Notes: a model not told the origin generated them from the letters alone. A stretch of DNA of 64,000 nucleotides from Komarekiella delphini-convector SJRDD-AB1 (GCF_014831675.1 NZ_VJXY01000025.1:1-64000), one strand, 5' to 3'. Positions 18,342 through 27,406 are shown, numbered from the stretch's first letter. Numbers and translations are program-made.

Positions 18342-19475
18342 ATGATTAAACCTATTCTGCTTTCCACACCTCACATGGGCGATCGCGAATTAAAATTCGT
18401 TCAAGAAGCTTTTGAGACAAACTGGATCGCTCCTGTTGGGCCCCATGTCGATGCTTTTGAGCAGGAATTTTGTCAAGTAGTAGGGGCCGGTTATGCTGCT
18501 GCTGTCAGTTCTGGGACAGCTGCTTTACATTTGGCTTTGCGATTAGTGGGGGTTGAGTCTGGGGATGAAGTTTTTTGTTCTACCCTTACCTTTATTGCTA
18601 CTGCCAACCCGATAATTTATCAAGGGGCCAAACCAGTATTTATTGATAGCGATCGCACTTCTTGGAACATGAATCCTGAATTGTTACAGGAAGCGCTAGA
18701 ATACTGCGATCGGATTGGTAAATTACCCAAAGCAGTTGTACTTGTACATCTATATGGTCAAAGTGCAGATATCGAGCCAATTCTCAAAGCTTGTAATCAA
18801 TATGACATTCCCTTAATTGAAGACGCTGCTGAAGCTTTAGGTGCTACATACAAAGGACATTCACCTGGAACTTTCGGGCGTATTGGTATTTACTCCTTTA
18901 ATGGCAATAAAATTATCACTACCTCTGGCGGTGGGATGTTGGTTTCCGAAGATACACAATTGGTAACAAAAGCCCGTTTTTTAGCAACCCAAGCACGCGA
19001 TCCATCTCCCCATTATCAACACTCAGAAGTTGGTTACAACTATCGCCTTAGTAACGTCTTGGCTGGTATTGGTCGCGGTCAATTGCATGTTTTGCATGAG
19101 CGAGTAGCAGCCAGACGTCGCAACTTTGAAATTTATGCCTCTGCTTTGGAAAATCTGCCAGGTATAGAATTCATGCCAGAAGCTAATTATGGACGCGCTA
19201 CTCGCTGGCTAACCTGTTTGACAATAGATCCCAAAGCTTTTGGCGCAGATCGAGAACAAGTACGCATCGCACTTAGCAAACAGCAAATTGAATCTCGTCC
19301 TGTGTGGAAACCTTTACACCTCCAGCCTGTATTTGCTGAGTGCGAATGTTTTGGTGGTGTAGTAGCCGAAGATTTATTTGCACACGGTCTTTGCTTGCCT
19401 TCTGGTTCAAATCTCACACATAAAGATTTAGAGAGAGTTGTTGATGGAATTACAGCAATTCACTATAACAATTAA
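18342..19475 (+). CDS. DegT/DnrJ/EryC1/StrS-family sugar aminotransferase
   Basis: This 377-residue PLP enzyme would aminate a nucleotide-linked keto-sugar. It has AAVSSGTAALHLALRL near residue 50, the IEDAAEALGATY motif, and the PLP lysine K190 in FNGNKIITTSGGGM. A TTG 24 bases earlier is in frame, but ATG 18342 gives the usual family start MIKPILLSTPHMGD. It can act on the 4-keto product of a CapD/FlaA1-type dehydratase like the one at the start of the window, which ties the two ends of the locus together. Confidence 0.92.
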   Translation: MIKPILLSTPHMGDRELKFVQEAFETNWIAPVGPHVDAFEQEFCQVVGAGYAAAVSSGTAALHLALRLVGVESGDEVFCSTLTFIATANPIIYQGAKPVFIDSDRTSWNMNPELLQEALEYCDRIGKLPKAVVLVHLYGQSADIEPILKACNQYDIPLIEDAAEALGATYKGHSPGTFGRIGIYSFNGNKIITTSGGGMLVSEDTQLVTKARFLATQARDPSPHYQHSEVGYNYRLSNVLAGIGRGQLHVLHERVAARRRNFEIYASALENLPGIEFMPEANYGRATRWLTCLTIDPKAFGADREQVRIALSKQQIESRPVWKPLHLQPVFAECECFGGVVAEDLFAHGLCLPSGSNLTHKDLERVVDGITAIHYNN

Positions 19476-19519
19476 AAATATCAACCCCATCTTTAGTAAA
19501 CATCAATCAAAAATTTATT

Positions 19520-21727
19520 ATGGAAACTCCAGAAAACTCTTTAAATCTTGAAAAAACTATCCAAGTTATCAAGCGTCGTTTCACACCTGCATTAACCGTC
19601 TTTTTATCCGTTTTATTTCTGACAATTATAGCTTCATATTTTCTCAAGAAGCCTTCATATACAGCAGAAGGAAAAATCAGGTTTCAAAGAACAAATGTTA
19701 CTTCGGCATTAACAGGATTAGGGGCAGAAATTGGAAAACTACAACCAGTAACAGAAGATAATCAAACTAATCCCCTTAATACAGAAGCAGAAGTCATACG
19801 TTCTCTTCCAATTGTGCAAAAAACTATAAAAAAGCTTGACATTAAAGACAGTAAAGGATTGCCTTTAAAGTCTAAAGATTTTCTCGAAAGTTTATCAGTA
19901 AATGCTATCAATAAAACAGATGTTTTGAAAGTATCTTATCAAGATTTAGAACCAGACAAAGCTGCAAGTATTGTTAATGTTCTGATGGAACTTTATTTAG
20001 AGCAAAACGTATCTTCACTCAGAGCCGAAACAGCATCGGCACGCAAATTTATCGAAAAACAGCTGCCAAATGCAGAATTAGTTGTTAGACGAGCAGAAGC
20101 AGAACTAGCAAGATTTAAAGAAAAGTACCAAGTTGTTTCTTTACAAGAAGAAGTCACTAAGGCAGTGGAAGTCATTGGAGAATTACAAAAACAACTGAGT
20201 GAAACTCAATCTCGACTTGCTGATGTTAATGCACAGTCTCAAGAAGTTCGCAAGTTATTGGGTATGAACTCCCAGCAAGCAGTGATAATGTCTTCCCTCA
20301 GTCAGGTTTCAGGGGTGCAAGATATTCTTAAAGAAACCCAACAGATAGAATCGCAATTGGCAGCTAGACGAACTGTTTTGCAGGACGGCCATCCGCAAAT
20401 CTTAGATTTACAGGACAAATTACAGTCTTTAAATATGCTGTTGCAACAACGGATAGCAATGGTTGCAGGAACGAATAAACCACAACTAAACAAAAACTTT
20501 CAACTAGGGCAATTGCAACAGCAACTCTCTGCAAGGCTTGTGGAATTAGAGTCAAATCGTTTGGGTTTGGAAAACCAGGCTGCTACCTTATCTAGGTTAC
20601 AACTTTCTTATAAGCAACGCTTGAACAATCTGCCGAGATTGGAACAACAACAGCGCCAGTTAGAACGTAAAGTTCAAGGTGCTCAATCTACCTATTCACT
20701 TCTGCTACAAAAGCTTCAAGAAAGCCGAATAGCTGAAAATCAAAGCATCGGTAATGCAAGAATTATATCCGAAGCTGAAGTTCCAGAAGAACCAAGTTCT
20801 TCTCGAATAATTACTTATTTGAGTGCAGGTTTCTTGGCTAGTCTGGCATCTCTGGCGACTATATATCTTTTGGAAGCAAAGGATAAATCTATCAAGACTG
20901 TTGATGAGGCAAAAGAATTGCTAGGACTGACTTTGTTAGGGGTAATTCCTGCCGCTAGCAAATCGAAAAAATTTATTCGTGGTCATGAAGAACCGGAGTC
21001 GTATAGCCAGATTGTTGTTAGAGATACTCCTCGTTCTCCCATGAGTGAAGCTTACCGAATGCTCAGAGCAAATCTGAAGTTTATGAGTGCCGATAAAGAG
21101 CTAAAAGTTATCGTTGTCACTAGTTCTGTACCTAAAGAAGGTAAGTCAACAGTAGCCGCTAATTTGGCTGTAGCAATGGCTCAGACGGAGCGTAAAGTAT
21201 TACTAATAGATGGAGATTTGCACCGTCCAGTTCAACATAAAATTTGGGAACTGACGAATAATGAAGGTCTAAGCAATTTGCTCGTTGGGCAAGCTGAAAT
21301 CAAAACAGCTATCAGAAAAGTTATGGGTAACTTAGATGTTTTGAGTTCTGGAGTAATGCCTCCTAGTCCAGGCTCTCTGTTAGACTCGAAACGTATGGCG
21401 GCGTTAATGGAAACTTTTGCTGCCAACTACGATTTTGTTATTATTGATGCTCCCTCATTAAACGTTGCTGCTGATGCTGCTACTCTGGGTCAAATGGCTG
21501 ACGGTGTTTTGTTCGTAGTTCGTCCAGGGGTAGTTAATTCGGTTGATGCAGCTTTTGCTAAAGAACTTTTGGAAAAATCTGGCCAGAATGTGCTGGGACA
21601 GGTAGTGAATGGTGTGATTACTAAAAATGAACCCTACAGCTACTACTACTTTAACGAGGATGCCGATTTAAAAGTACCCCAAGAATCCTCAAGAACTTCT
21701 AGCGTTAATAAAAAGCTTTCGATTTGA
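19520..21727 (+). CDS. Wzc-type polysaccharide co-polymerase with fused tyrosine kinase (BY-kinase)
   Basis: The 735-residue inner-membrane protein controls chain length and export. The first helix is near residues 20-43, a long coiled-coil periplasmic region with Wzz and G-rich domains follows, a second helix lies near 435-452, and a cytoplasmic BY-kinase domain ends the protein. The kinase has Walker A PKEGKST (538-544), Walker A' LLIDGDLHRP near 562-571, and Walker B FVIIDAP near 639. Tyr706 and Tyr708-710 (YSYYYF) form the autophosphorylated tail cluster. It closes the locus; its stop is 3 bp from the convergent mutL stop. Confidence 0.93.
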   Translation: METPENSLNLEKTIQVIKRRFTPALTVFLSVLFLTIIASYFLKKPSYTAEGKIRFQRTNVTSALTGLGAEIGKLQPVTEDNQTNPLNTEAEVIRSLPIVQKTIKKLDIKDSKGLPLKSKDFLESLSVNAINKTDVLKVSYQDLEPDKAASIVNVLMELYLEQNVSSLRAETASARKFIEKQLPNAELVVRRAEAELARFKEKYQVVSLQEEVTKAVEVIGELQKQLSETQSRLADVNAQSQEVRKLLGMNSQQAVIMSSLSQVSGVQDILKETQQIESQLAARRTVLQDGHPQILDLQDKLQSLNMLLQQRIAMVAGTNKPQLNKNFQLGQLQQQLSARLVELESNRLGLENQAATLSRLQLSYKQRLNNLPRLEQQQRQLERKVQGAQSTYSLLLQKLQESRIAENQSIGNARIISEAEVPEEPSSSRIITYLSAGFLASLASLATIYLLEAKDKSIKTVDEAKELLGLTLLGVIPAASKSKKFIRGHEEPESYSQIVVRDTPRSPMSEAYRMLRANLKFMSADKELKVIVVTSSVPKEGKSTVAANLAVAMAQTERKVLLIDGDLHRPVQHKIWELTNNEGLSNLLVGQAEIKTAIRKVMGNLDVLSSGVMPPSPGSLLDSKRMAALMETFAANYDFVIIDAPSLNVAADAATLGQMADGVLFVVRPGVVNSVDAAFAKELLEKSGQNVLGQVVNGVITKNEPYSYYYFNEDADLKVPQESSRTSSVNKKLSI

Positions 21728-21730
21728 AAA

Positions 21731-23449
21731 TCAAATCCCGTGGCTTTTACCAATCACCCAATTACGTCGAAAAAACCGCGCTAAAGCTGACTCTTCCAAT
21801 GATAAATAAATAGGGCGTCCGTGGGGACAAGTGCGGGGGTTGCGAGTGCGTTGCCAATCATTTAAAAGTGTCTGCATTTGTTGCAGGTTCATGGGTGTAC
21901 CATTACGAATGGCACTACGACAAGCTACAGCTACTTGGGCTGTTTGTAAGTCGCCTCCCCAACTAAGTTCTAAAATTGCTTCTGCACAATCTTCTCGCTG
22001 CTGTAAAAGTGTAGGTAAGGTACGGACTGCCCAAAGTTGTTCGCCAAAGGGTTCTATATCCAAACCGATGCGTTGTAGTTGCGACACTTGCGCTGACGAC
22101 AATTGATAAAGAATAATTGGCGGTTCAATAGGTACAAGTTGCCAGTTATCATACAATTGCTCATACAAAACTCGCTCATGGGCTATGTGTTGTTCTACTA
22201 ACCACATACCACCAGGATGCTCAGCCACAATGTAGGTGTTGCTAACTTGAGCAATAGCTTTGAGTGAGTGCTGAGTGTCGTTGCCTTCATTAGGATTTTG
22301 AGGATTAAAGTTGTAACCGCCTTTTGCTTCTGCGGCTTTGAGTAATTTACCAACTCGTGTTATGTGGACAGCTTCTTTAAGATTTGCAGAACTGATGCGG
22401 AGTGCTTGGTTAATTGCTTGGATTATTTGCTCTTGCCAATAACTCAGTTCATTGAGGTAAATTTCGGTTTTTGCTGGATTGCGATTCCAGTTGATTTGGT
22501 CGGGAGAAATGGCAAGATGCAGAACACAAATTGGATAGCGATCGCGTGGTAATGTTCTATGAAAGGCCGATAAAATCGTTTGCTCTAGTTCCGGCGATTT
22601 TACCATCCGTCCGTTGATAGCTACTCGTACCCAATCTGGACGATGGCGATGACAGCGGTCTGGTAATCCTACAACTAATGAGAGTGCTGAGTTAGGAGTA
22701 CAAACGCGATTAATCGCGTCTGTACAGGAGTGCTGAGTGCTGAGTTCTGAGTTTGCAGGGTTGGGGACTTCGAGTTTCACCTCGTGCAAATCACCCTGTC
22801 GGACTTGGGGTAAAATCTGCGGTAGTAATTTTCCTGTTGTGGTCGCGGGACAAATAGTGAACCATTGACGGTCATTTTGGCAAACTTGCCAAGTAACGTG
22901 AGGATGACACAGAGCAATTTGGTGAATTGTCCCTTGCACAGCTTTCATTTGCTGTGCTGCTGATGGCAATCCCTGACGACGAGATGAGCTACCGAAGAGA
23001 TTAGAAACTACAACAACTGTACCAGGAGCGATCGCAGTTGCTTCTACTTGGACAACTTTACCGCTATTACCATAGATAACCCGCCAGCCTAAGTTTCCAC
23101 CTGCGGGACGACTCAAAATCTCTAAATCTGCTAGCGTTGTCAAACTATGCAACGCCTCACCCCGAAACCCCAAGCTGTTAATTTTCCACAAATCTGCACT
23201 AGAGCGAATTTTGCTGGTGCTGTGGGCTGTGGCTGCTTGTTGCAAATCATCTAGGTTCATCCCACAACCATTGTCTGCGACGTGGATGCGCCACTGCTGC
23301 GGCCATAAAGAAACCACAATTCGCGTTGCACCTGCATCAAGGGAATTTTCTACCAATTCCCTCGCCACAGAAGCGAAAGAGTCGATTACCTCTCCAGCTG
23401 TAATGAGATATACGACTTCTGTTGGTAAAGCCTGAATAGTAGATGCCAT
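21731..23449 (-). CDS. mutL: DNA mismatch repair protein MutL
   Basis: The 572-residue protein has the GHKL ATPase motifs ELVENSLDAGATRI, DNGCGM and LGFRGEALHSL. The C-terminal domain keeps the endonuclease-type motifs as EQHIAHERVLYE (normally DQHAxxExxxxE), ACRSAIRNG and CPHGRP. The frame is open 34 codons further upstream, but MASTIQALP at 23449 is the family start and the extra part is repeat-rich. Around residues 242-256 the gene carries an in-frame repeat insert. Mismatch repair would act on the whole genome; it is not related to the polysaccharide locus. Confidence 0.93.
   Translation of the reverse strand: MASTIQALPTEVVYLITAGEVIDSFASVARELVENSLDAGATRIVVSLWPQQWRIHVADNGCGMNLDDLQQAATAHSTSKIRSSADLWKINSLGFRGEALHSLTTLADLEILSRPAGGNLGWRVIYGNSGKVVQVEATAIAPGTVVVVSNLFGSSSRRQGLPSAAQQMKAVQGTIHQIALCHPHVTWQVCQNDRQWFTICPATTTGKLLPQILPQVRQGDLHEVKLEVPNPANSELSTQHSCTDAINRVCTPNSALSLVVGLPDRCHRHRPDWVRVAINGRMVKSPELEQTILSAFHRTLPRDRYPICVLHLAISPDQINWNRNPAKTEIYLNELSYWQEQIIQAINQALRISSANLKEAVHITRVGKLLKAAEAKGGYNFNPQNPNEGNDTQHSLKAIAQVSNTYIVAEHPGGMWLVEQHIAHERVLYEQLYDNWQLVPIEPPIILYQLSSAQVSQLQRIGLDIEPFGEQLWAVRTLPTLLQQREDCAEAILELSWGGDLQTAQVAVACRSAIRNGTPMNLQQMQTLLNDWQRTRNPRTCPHGRPIYLSLEESALARFFRRNWVIGKSHGI
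22683..22756. repeat. In-frame repeat insert inside mutL
   Basis: Within the linker of mutL lies a hairpin core at 22698-22725 (arms GTAC and ACGCGAT around TTAATCGCGT) flanked by copies of the heptamer-like TGCTGAGT. It adds roughly 25 residues of non-family sequence without breaking the frame. The same TGCTGAG phrase occurs in spacers of the window. Confidence 0.65.
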
Positions 23450-23778
23450 AAATAATAGTTTATAGCTTCTGGGAACAAGGGGAGTGGGGGGATTTTTTAA
23501 TTCTTTATCCTCCTGTCCTCCCAATACCTTTCGATTAAGGGAGAAAGGCAAAAGGGAAAGGCTGAAATTTACCCCTTACCCTTTAACTTTTTCCCTGACC
23601 ACAAAGGAGATAAGAAGTGCTGATGAAGGAAAGTATTGCCTATCCTCCTTTTCAACTACTGAATAGGATAAGAAATTTTATTTATGCCTCAATCGAAATT
23701 TTTATTAATTGTAAAGAAAGCTCGATAAAAAGGGGATGTTTGATAAATTGCTTGTGAGGTTATAAGCGGGAAAAGCTT

Positions 23779-24114
23779 ATGAGTAATAATTTAGTTGCTG
23801 ATGTTCATGATCTCAAGACCCGTTTGGAATGGGGTCAACCAGGTTTTACAATTGTTGATGTGCGCGATCGCCACACCTACAATCATGGTCATATCACTGG
23901 GGCAATTCCTATCCCATTAGATAACTTGGCATCTAGAGCCAAATCTTCTCTGCACACAAAACGCCATATCTATATTTATGGCGAAAATGATGAGCAATCA
24001 GCCCAAGCTGCCCAAGTATTGCGAGCATCTGGATTTGTTGAAGTAGCTGAAATTCAAGGTGGTCTTTCTGCCTGGAAGACTGCTGGTGGTGCTACAGAAG
24101 GTGTTGGCGCATAA
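23779..24114 (+). CDS. Rhodanese-fold protein lacking the catalytic cysteine
   Basis: The 111-residue single-domain protein has the rhodanese motifs VDVRDRHTYNHGHITGAIPI and the C-terminal IQGGLSAWKTAGG. The active loop reads YIYGENDEQSA, where sulfurtransferases have a cysteine (YCxxGxRS). The whole protein contains no cysteine, so it cannot work as a thiosulfate sulfurtransferase; a binding or regulatory role is more likely. Start ATG 23779 fits the family. Its stop codon overlaps the left end of a dispersed repeat. Confidence 0.88.
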   Translation: MSNNLVADVHDLKTRLEWGQPGFTIVDVRDRHTYNHGHITGAIPIPLDNLASRAKSSLHTKRHIYIYGENDEQSAQAAQVLRASGFVEVAEIQGGLSAWKTAGGATEGVGA

Positions 24115-24412
24115 TTAAATCAGTAAACAGTGAACAGTAAACAGTAAACAGTTGGGGGATTTAAACCTGGCAGATAGCGCTTGACACTAATCGGCTTTGG
24201 GTTATTAGTGTTCAGTTGGAAGTGAGCACCCCCTTAACAGTGAACAGTAAACAGTAAACAGTTGGGGGATTTAAACCTGGCAGATAGCGCTTGACACTAA
24301 TCGGCTTTGGGTTATTAGTGTTCAGTTACAAGTGAGCACCAATATAGTAGTTCCCCTTTAACCCAATTATCTTGACTGTTTACCGTTTACTGTTAACTGT
24401 TGACTGTTAATT
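24115..24412. repeat. Dispersed inverted-end element with an internal 110-bp tandem duplication
   Basis: The spacer holds two near-identical 110-bp units (24128-24237 and 24238-24347). Each runs from CAGTGAACAGTAAACAGT through GGCAGATAGCGCTTGACACT to a small hairpin (ACACTAAT...ATTAGTGT). The ends are CAGTAAACAG on the left and CCGTTTACTG (24383-24392) on the right, giving inverted termini. A single-unit copy lies in the opposite orientation at 32558-32728. The right end with extra heptamers reaches the 3' end of the adenosine-deaminase-like gene. Confidence 0.85.
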
Positions 24413-25456
24413 AATATCCCCCATCACTAATACTTTAGGAGATTCAGGTTTTAGCAACCCACTCAACATAGATGCGGGACGTTGACTGTAGGGCCAAGCA
24501 AAAGCATGACGGAAAGCTGCATCTTGACAAGCTTGCAGCTGTTCAAAGTTAATAATGTCGTAAGTTAAAAGATTTTCATACTCAAATGGTAGACGCACAT
24601 TGTGCAAACCGGCGTTATCCGTACAAATAGCGATGTCTACCCCAGCATCAAAACATCGGTCAAAAACTAATTTGAGTTGACGTATATCCTGTAAAGTACC
24701 AGTTTTGATGTAAGTTGTAGGACAAACTTCTAAACATTGTCCACGTCTAGCTACATCCTTGAGTAACTCTGGATATAGTAGGGGAATTTGGATACCGTGA
24801 CCAATCCGCATCAGATAGGGTAATAGTTGTGGGTAACAACCAGCGGTGGTTTCATAGAGGTGTCCGGTGGTGTTAACGCCCTGCGATCGCGCATAATCAT
24901 ATAGACTAATCCATTCTTCTAAGCGATCGGCATAATAGCTATCACCACCTGCTACATCTACCGCACAAACATAATGTTTGTTTTGCACTGCCAAATCAAC
25001 AATCGCCTTATTCACCTCATAAGGTAGGCGCGAGTGCATACACAGGATTTGGCTACTGACAATTGGATATTCTGGCGGATGACTAGCTTTTCCTACTACT
25101 TCCACAATTTCTGCCATCTTGTCAATTCTTTGCGATTGACTCAGATGCTCAGGTGTCCGTAAATATGGCGTGTAGCGCAGTTCCAGATAAGCCAAATTTT
25201 CAAAAATATAAGCACCCCGCACCAAGCGATAGATAAAGTAAGGCAAAGTTTCTACAGTTTGCACACTTTCTACCAAGGTGTGCAATTCCAAATACTCATC
25301 TAGGGTATTGCGTGGCCGGGTGTAAAAATCTTCAAATTCTGAATAGTCAGCAAAGCGGGAAATCAATTCAGAAGAATGTCGCTCAAAATATCGCCATAAA
25401 ACACGGGGTACAACCGAGCCGCCCAGGTGTCTATGTAATTCAGCATATAAAGCCAT
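24407..25456 (-). CDS. Adenosine-deaminase-family amidohydrolase
   Basis: The 349-residue TIM-barrel protein has the metal motif H8-R-H10 (LHRHLGGS), a Glu in TTGHLYETT where the family has HAGE, RIGHGIQIP, and CTDNAGLHN where the family has TDDP. The metal-binding residues are present, but the second Asp of TDDP is Asn, so the nucleobase contacts may differ from true adenosine deaminase. The frame extends 13 codons upstream; MALYAELHRHLGG at 25456 is the better start. It is convergent with the rhodanese gene. Confidence 0.82.
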   Translation of the reverse strand: MALYAELHRHLGGSVVPRVLWRYFERHSSELISRFADYSEFEDFYTRPRNTLDEYLELHTLVESVQTVETLPYFIYRLVRGAYIFENLAYLELRYTPYLRTPEHLSQSQRIDKMAEIVEVVGKASHPPEYPIVSSQILCMHSRLPYEVNKAIVDLAVQNKHYVCAVDVAGGDSYYADRLEEWISLYDYARSQGVNTTGHLYETTAGCYPQLLPYLMRIGHGIQIPLLYPELLKDVARRGQCLEVCPTTYIKTGTLQDIRQLKLVFDRCFDAGVDIAICTDNAGLHNVRLPFEYENLLTYDIINFEQLQACQDAAFRHAFAWPYSQRPASMLSGLLKPESPKVLVMGDIN

Positions 25457-25571
25457 AGTGTTATTTTTAAGTAAAAATATCAATAATTGTAACAAAAGTA
25501 CAAAGGAAAAAAATTTATGTCTAAAGAAAGATTGTGTAAAAATACGGCTTATTACACCTGTTGACCTACTT

Positions 25572-25585
25572 ATTGTCAGGACAAT
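25572..25585. promoter_or_regulatory. Possible operator of the toxin-antitoxin pair
   Basis: ATTGTC-AG-GACAAT is a perfect 6-2-6 inverted repeat. It lies 10 bp after a TTGACC hexamer (25561-25566) and 47 bp before the antitoxin start. Antitoxins of this type repress their own promoter by binding such a repeat. The -10 box is unclear. Confidence 0.35.
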
Positions 25586-25631
25586 GTGTGTATGTTAACT
25601 TTGGTTTAGAGAGAATAGCCTAATTAAAAGT

Positions 25632-25910
25632 ATGAGTCACCTAACCGAATCTAGGACTGAACGAATTGATATCCGTACTAGCTCTAGCGTTAAAAAGCTT
25701 TTACAGCAAGCAGCAGCAGCAAGTCATAAAAATGTTAGTGAATTTCTGCTTGAACATGGCTTGCAAGCTGCACAAGACACTTTAACAAATCGAAAACTTT
25801 TTGCGCTAAACGATGAGCAATGGCAAGCTTTTCAAGACGCTCTTGATGCTCCATGTGTTGAAAAACCAAGTTTACGTCGTTTGTTAACTGAGCCTAGCGT
25901 ATTTGAGTAG
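25632..25910 (+). CDS. DUF1778 (TacA-like) ribbon-helix-helix antitoxin
   Basis: The 92-residue protein begins with the DUF1778 pattern TERIDIRTSSSVKKLLQQAAAASHKNVSEFLLEHG, a ribbon-helix-helix DNA-binding domain, and ends with a toxin-binding tail (LNDEQWQAFQDALDAP...KPSLRRLL). In the TacAT family this protein represses the operon and neutralises the acetyltransferase toxin encoded next. The two genes overlap or nearly touch, as expected for a toxin-antitoxin pair. Confidence 0.9.
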   Translation: MSHLTESRTERIDIRTSSSVKKLLQQAAAASHKNVSEFLLEHGLQAAQDTLTNRKLFALNDEQWQAFQDALDAPCVEKPSLRRLLTEPSVFE

Positions 25911-25914
25911 TCTT

Positions 25915-26421
25915 GTGGCATCTAACAATTTATGTATCACTAAATTATCAAAATCACACGATCTAAAAAACTTTGATTGTGGGAATTCTGATTTAAACAA
26001 TCATTTAAACAAATATGCTTTAAAAAATCAGCAATCTGATAGTTCAACAACCTATGTCGCTTGCTTAGGAAGTGATGTAATTGGTTATTACACTATCACC
26101 GTAGCGTCTGTTATTCATGAGAATGCACCGCCTCGTATATCTAAAGGTTTACCAAAATATCCTATCCCTGTAGCTTTATTAGCTCGGTTAGCGGTAAGCA
26201 AAGAATTTCAAAACAAAGGTATAGGGAGAGGCTTACTAAAAAACTGCTTAATTCGCATAAACCAAGCAGCTGATCTGATTGCTATTTGTGCATTATTAGT
26301 TCACGCGAAAGATGAAAAAGCGCGTGGCTGGTATCAACAATTTGATTTTGAACCTAGCCCAACAGATCCATTACATTTATTTCTGATGCTAAAAGATATT
26401 CGCGCTATGCTAGAAAGTTAA
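25915..26421 (+). CDS. GNAT-family acetyltransferase toxin (TacT-like)
   Basis: This roughly 168-residue GNAT enzyme resembles TacT/AtaT toxins, which acetylate aminoacyl-tRNA and block translation. It has the family opening LSKSHDLKNFDCGNSDLN, the acetyl-CoA loop LAVSKEFQNKGIGRGLL, and the catalytic-region tyrosine in GWYQQFDFEPSP. There is no ATG. GTG at 25915 follows a GAG and the antitoxin stop by 4 bp; TTG at 25903 would overlap the antitoxin by 8 bp and is the alternative. Confidence 0.87.
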   Translation: MASNNLCITKLSKSHDLKNFDCGNSDLNNHLNKYALKNQQSDSSTTYVACLGSDVIGYYTITVASVIHENAPPRISKGLPKYPIPVALLARLAVSKEFQNKGIGRGLLKNCLIRINQAADLIAICALLVHAKDEKARGWYQQFDFEPSPTDPLHLFLMLKDIRAMLES

Positions 26422-26481
26422 AAAGATTAACATTTTGTCTATATACCGATAGGAACATTGTACAAAAAATTATAGTTATCC

Positions 26482-27162
26482 TCACTCCTCACTTTTAACT
26501 TTGATTGCTTGCACGCCAGCCAAAATAAAATTAACCGCTTCGTGGGTATGCTGCTCAATCATTTCTGGACTCAGCAGTTGCAAATCGGGTCTAGTATGCT
26601 TGATGTTTTCGTAAGCATTGAAGTATAAATTACAAACCCCAACAATATGCAAAGTGGTAAGAAATGGATCGATTTGACGGAAACAACCCTCTGTCATCCC
26701 CCGTTCTAAAATCCTGATGAGATACCCGAAATTTTCTTGCCAATTACCTTGTTTGAAATACTTTCCCTGATTTTGGTTTGCTTCTTGGAACCAAAGCATC
26801 CCTCGGTGCGGGTGAGCAGCTTCGTAAGCGATCGCCTCTTTGACTAGCACCTTTAAAGCTTCCTCTGGTGGTAACTGATCCAGATTTAGCTGCTGGAACC
26901 CTTCATGCATTTCCACCGCAGGGCGCTGCAAAACAGCTTTATATAGTCCTTCTTTGCTCTCGAAGTAGTAATAAATCATCGCTGTGGTTACACCGGCACT
27001 TTTGGCGATCGCTTCTGTCCGCGCCCCACTTAGTCCATATCTGGCGAACTCTGCTTCTGCTGCATCGAGAATCTGCTTTTTCGTAGCCTCTGCATCGCGC
27101 ACCTGACGCGGTTTTTTAGATGAGAGCTTTGACTGTGTTGAACGACCCACTTTTTTCATCAT
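26482..27162 (-). CDS. TetR-family transcriptional regulator
   Basis: The 226-residue repressor has a lysine/arginine-rich leader and then a TetR helix-turn-helix (AAEAEFARYGLSGARTEAIAKSAGVTTAMIYYYFESKEGLYKAVL, residues about 33-77). The C-terminal ligand-binding domain is of the type with the TetR_C_33-like pattern. It is divergent from the Rieske oxygenase gene, and two similar palindromes lie in between, so it probably represses both itself and that gene. The inducer is unknown. Confidence 0.88.
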   Translation of the reverse strand: MMKKVGRSTQSKLSSKKPRQVRDAEATKKQILDAAEAEFARYGLSGARTEAIAKSAGVTTAMIYYYFESKEGLYKAVLQRPAVEMHEGFQQLNLDQLPPEEALKVLVKEAIAYEAAHPHRGMLWFQEANQNQGKYFKQGNWQENFGYLIRILERGMTEGCFRQIDPFLTTLHIVGVCNLYFNAYENIKHTRPDLQLLSPEMIEQHTHEAVNFILAGVQAIKVKSEE

Positions 27163-27178
27163 ACTAACGAAAACAATC

Positions 27179-27200
27179 TTAACTAAAAAATTGGTTAGTA
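27179..27200. promoter_or_regulatory. TetR operator candidate 1
   Basis: The site is AACTAA-AAAA-TTGGTT with flanking TTAGTA, a near-palindrome 17 bp upstream of the TetR start codon. It shares 14 of the first 16 bases or more with the second site 57 bp away, and both centre on AACTAA/TTAGTT half sites. Confidence 0.6.
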
Positions 27201-27237
27201 GTTGACATACAAAATCAGATTGATTAAATTAATAACT

Positions 27238-27258
27238 AACTAAAAAATTAGTTAAATA
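27238..27258. promoter_or_regulatory. TetR operator candidate 2
   Basis: AACTAA-AAAA-TTAGTT is a perfect 6-4-6 palindrome in the TetR/Rieske oxygenase divergent spacer. An additional AACTAAC precedes it. The pairing with the site at 27179 suggests two TetR dimers covering both promoters. Confidence 0.6.
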
Positions 27259-27406
27259 GTTTTTACATAAATCAATAATGCAATGTCCAAAGTCAGCCGA
27301 GCCGGAGCTAGGTAGCTTTGCTTATTTAATCTATGTGAAATGTGAAACCTATCCTCAACTTTGAGATATCTCATAAATCAAATAATTTAGATCACTTGGA
27401 GGAAAA

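Noticed and set aside
24128-24347. Tandem 110-bp repeats as a CRISPR array
   Set aside because: Only two units, no spacers of even length, no cas genes; it is a duplicated dispersed element.
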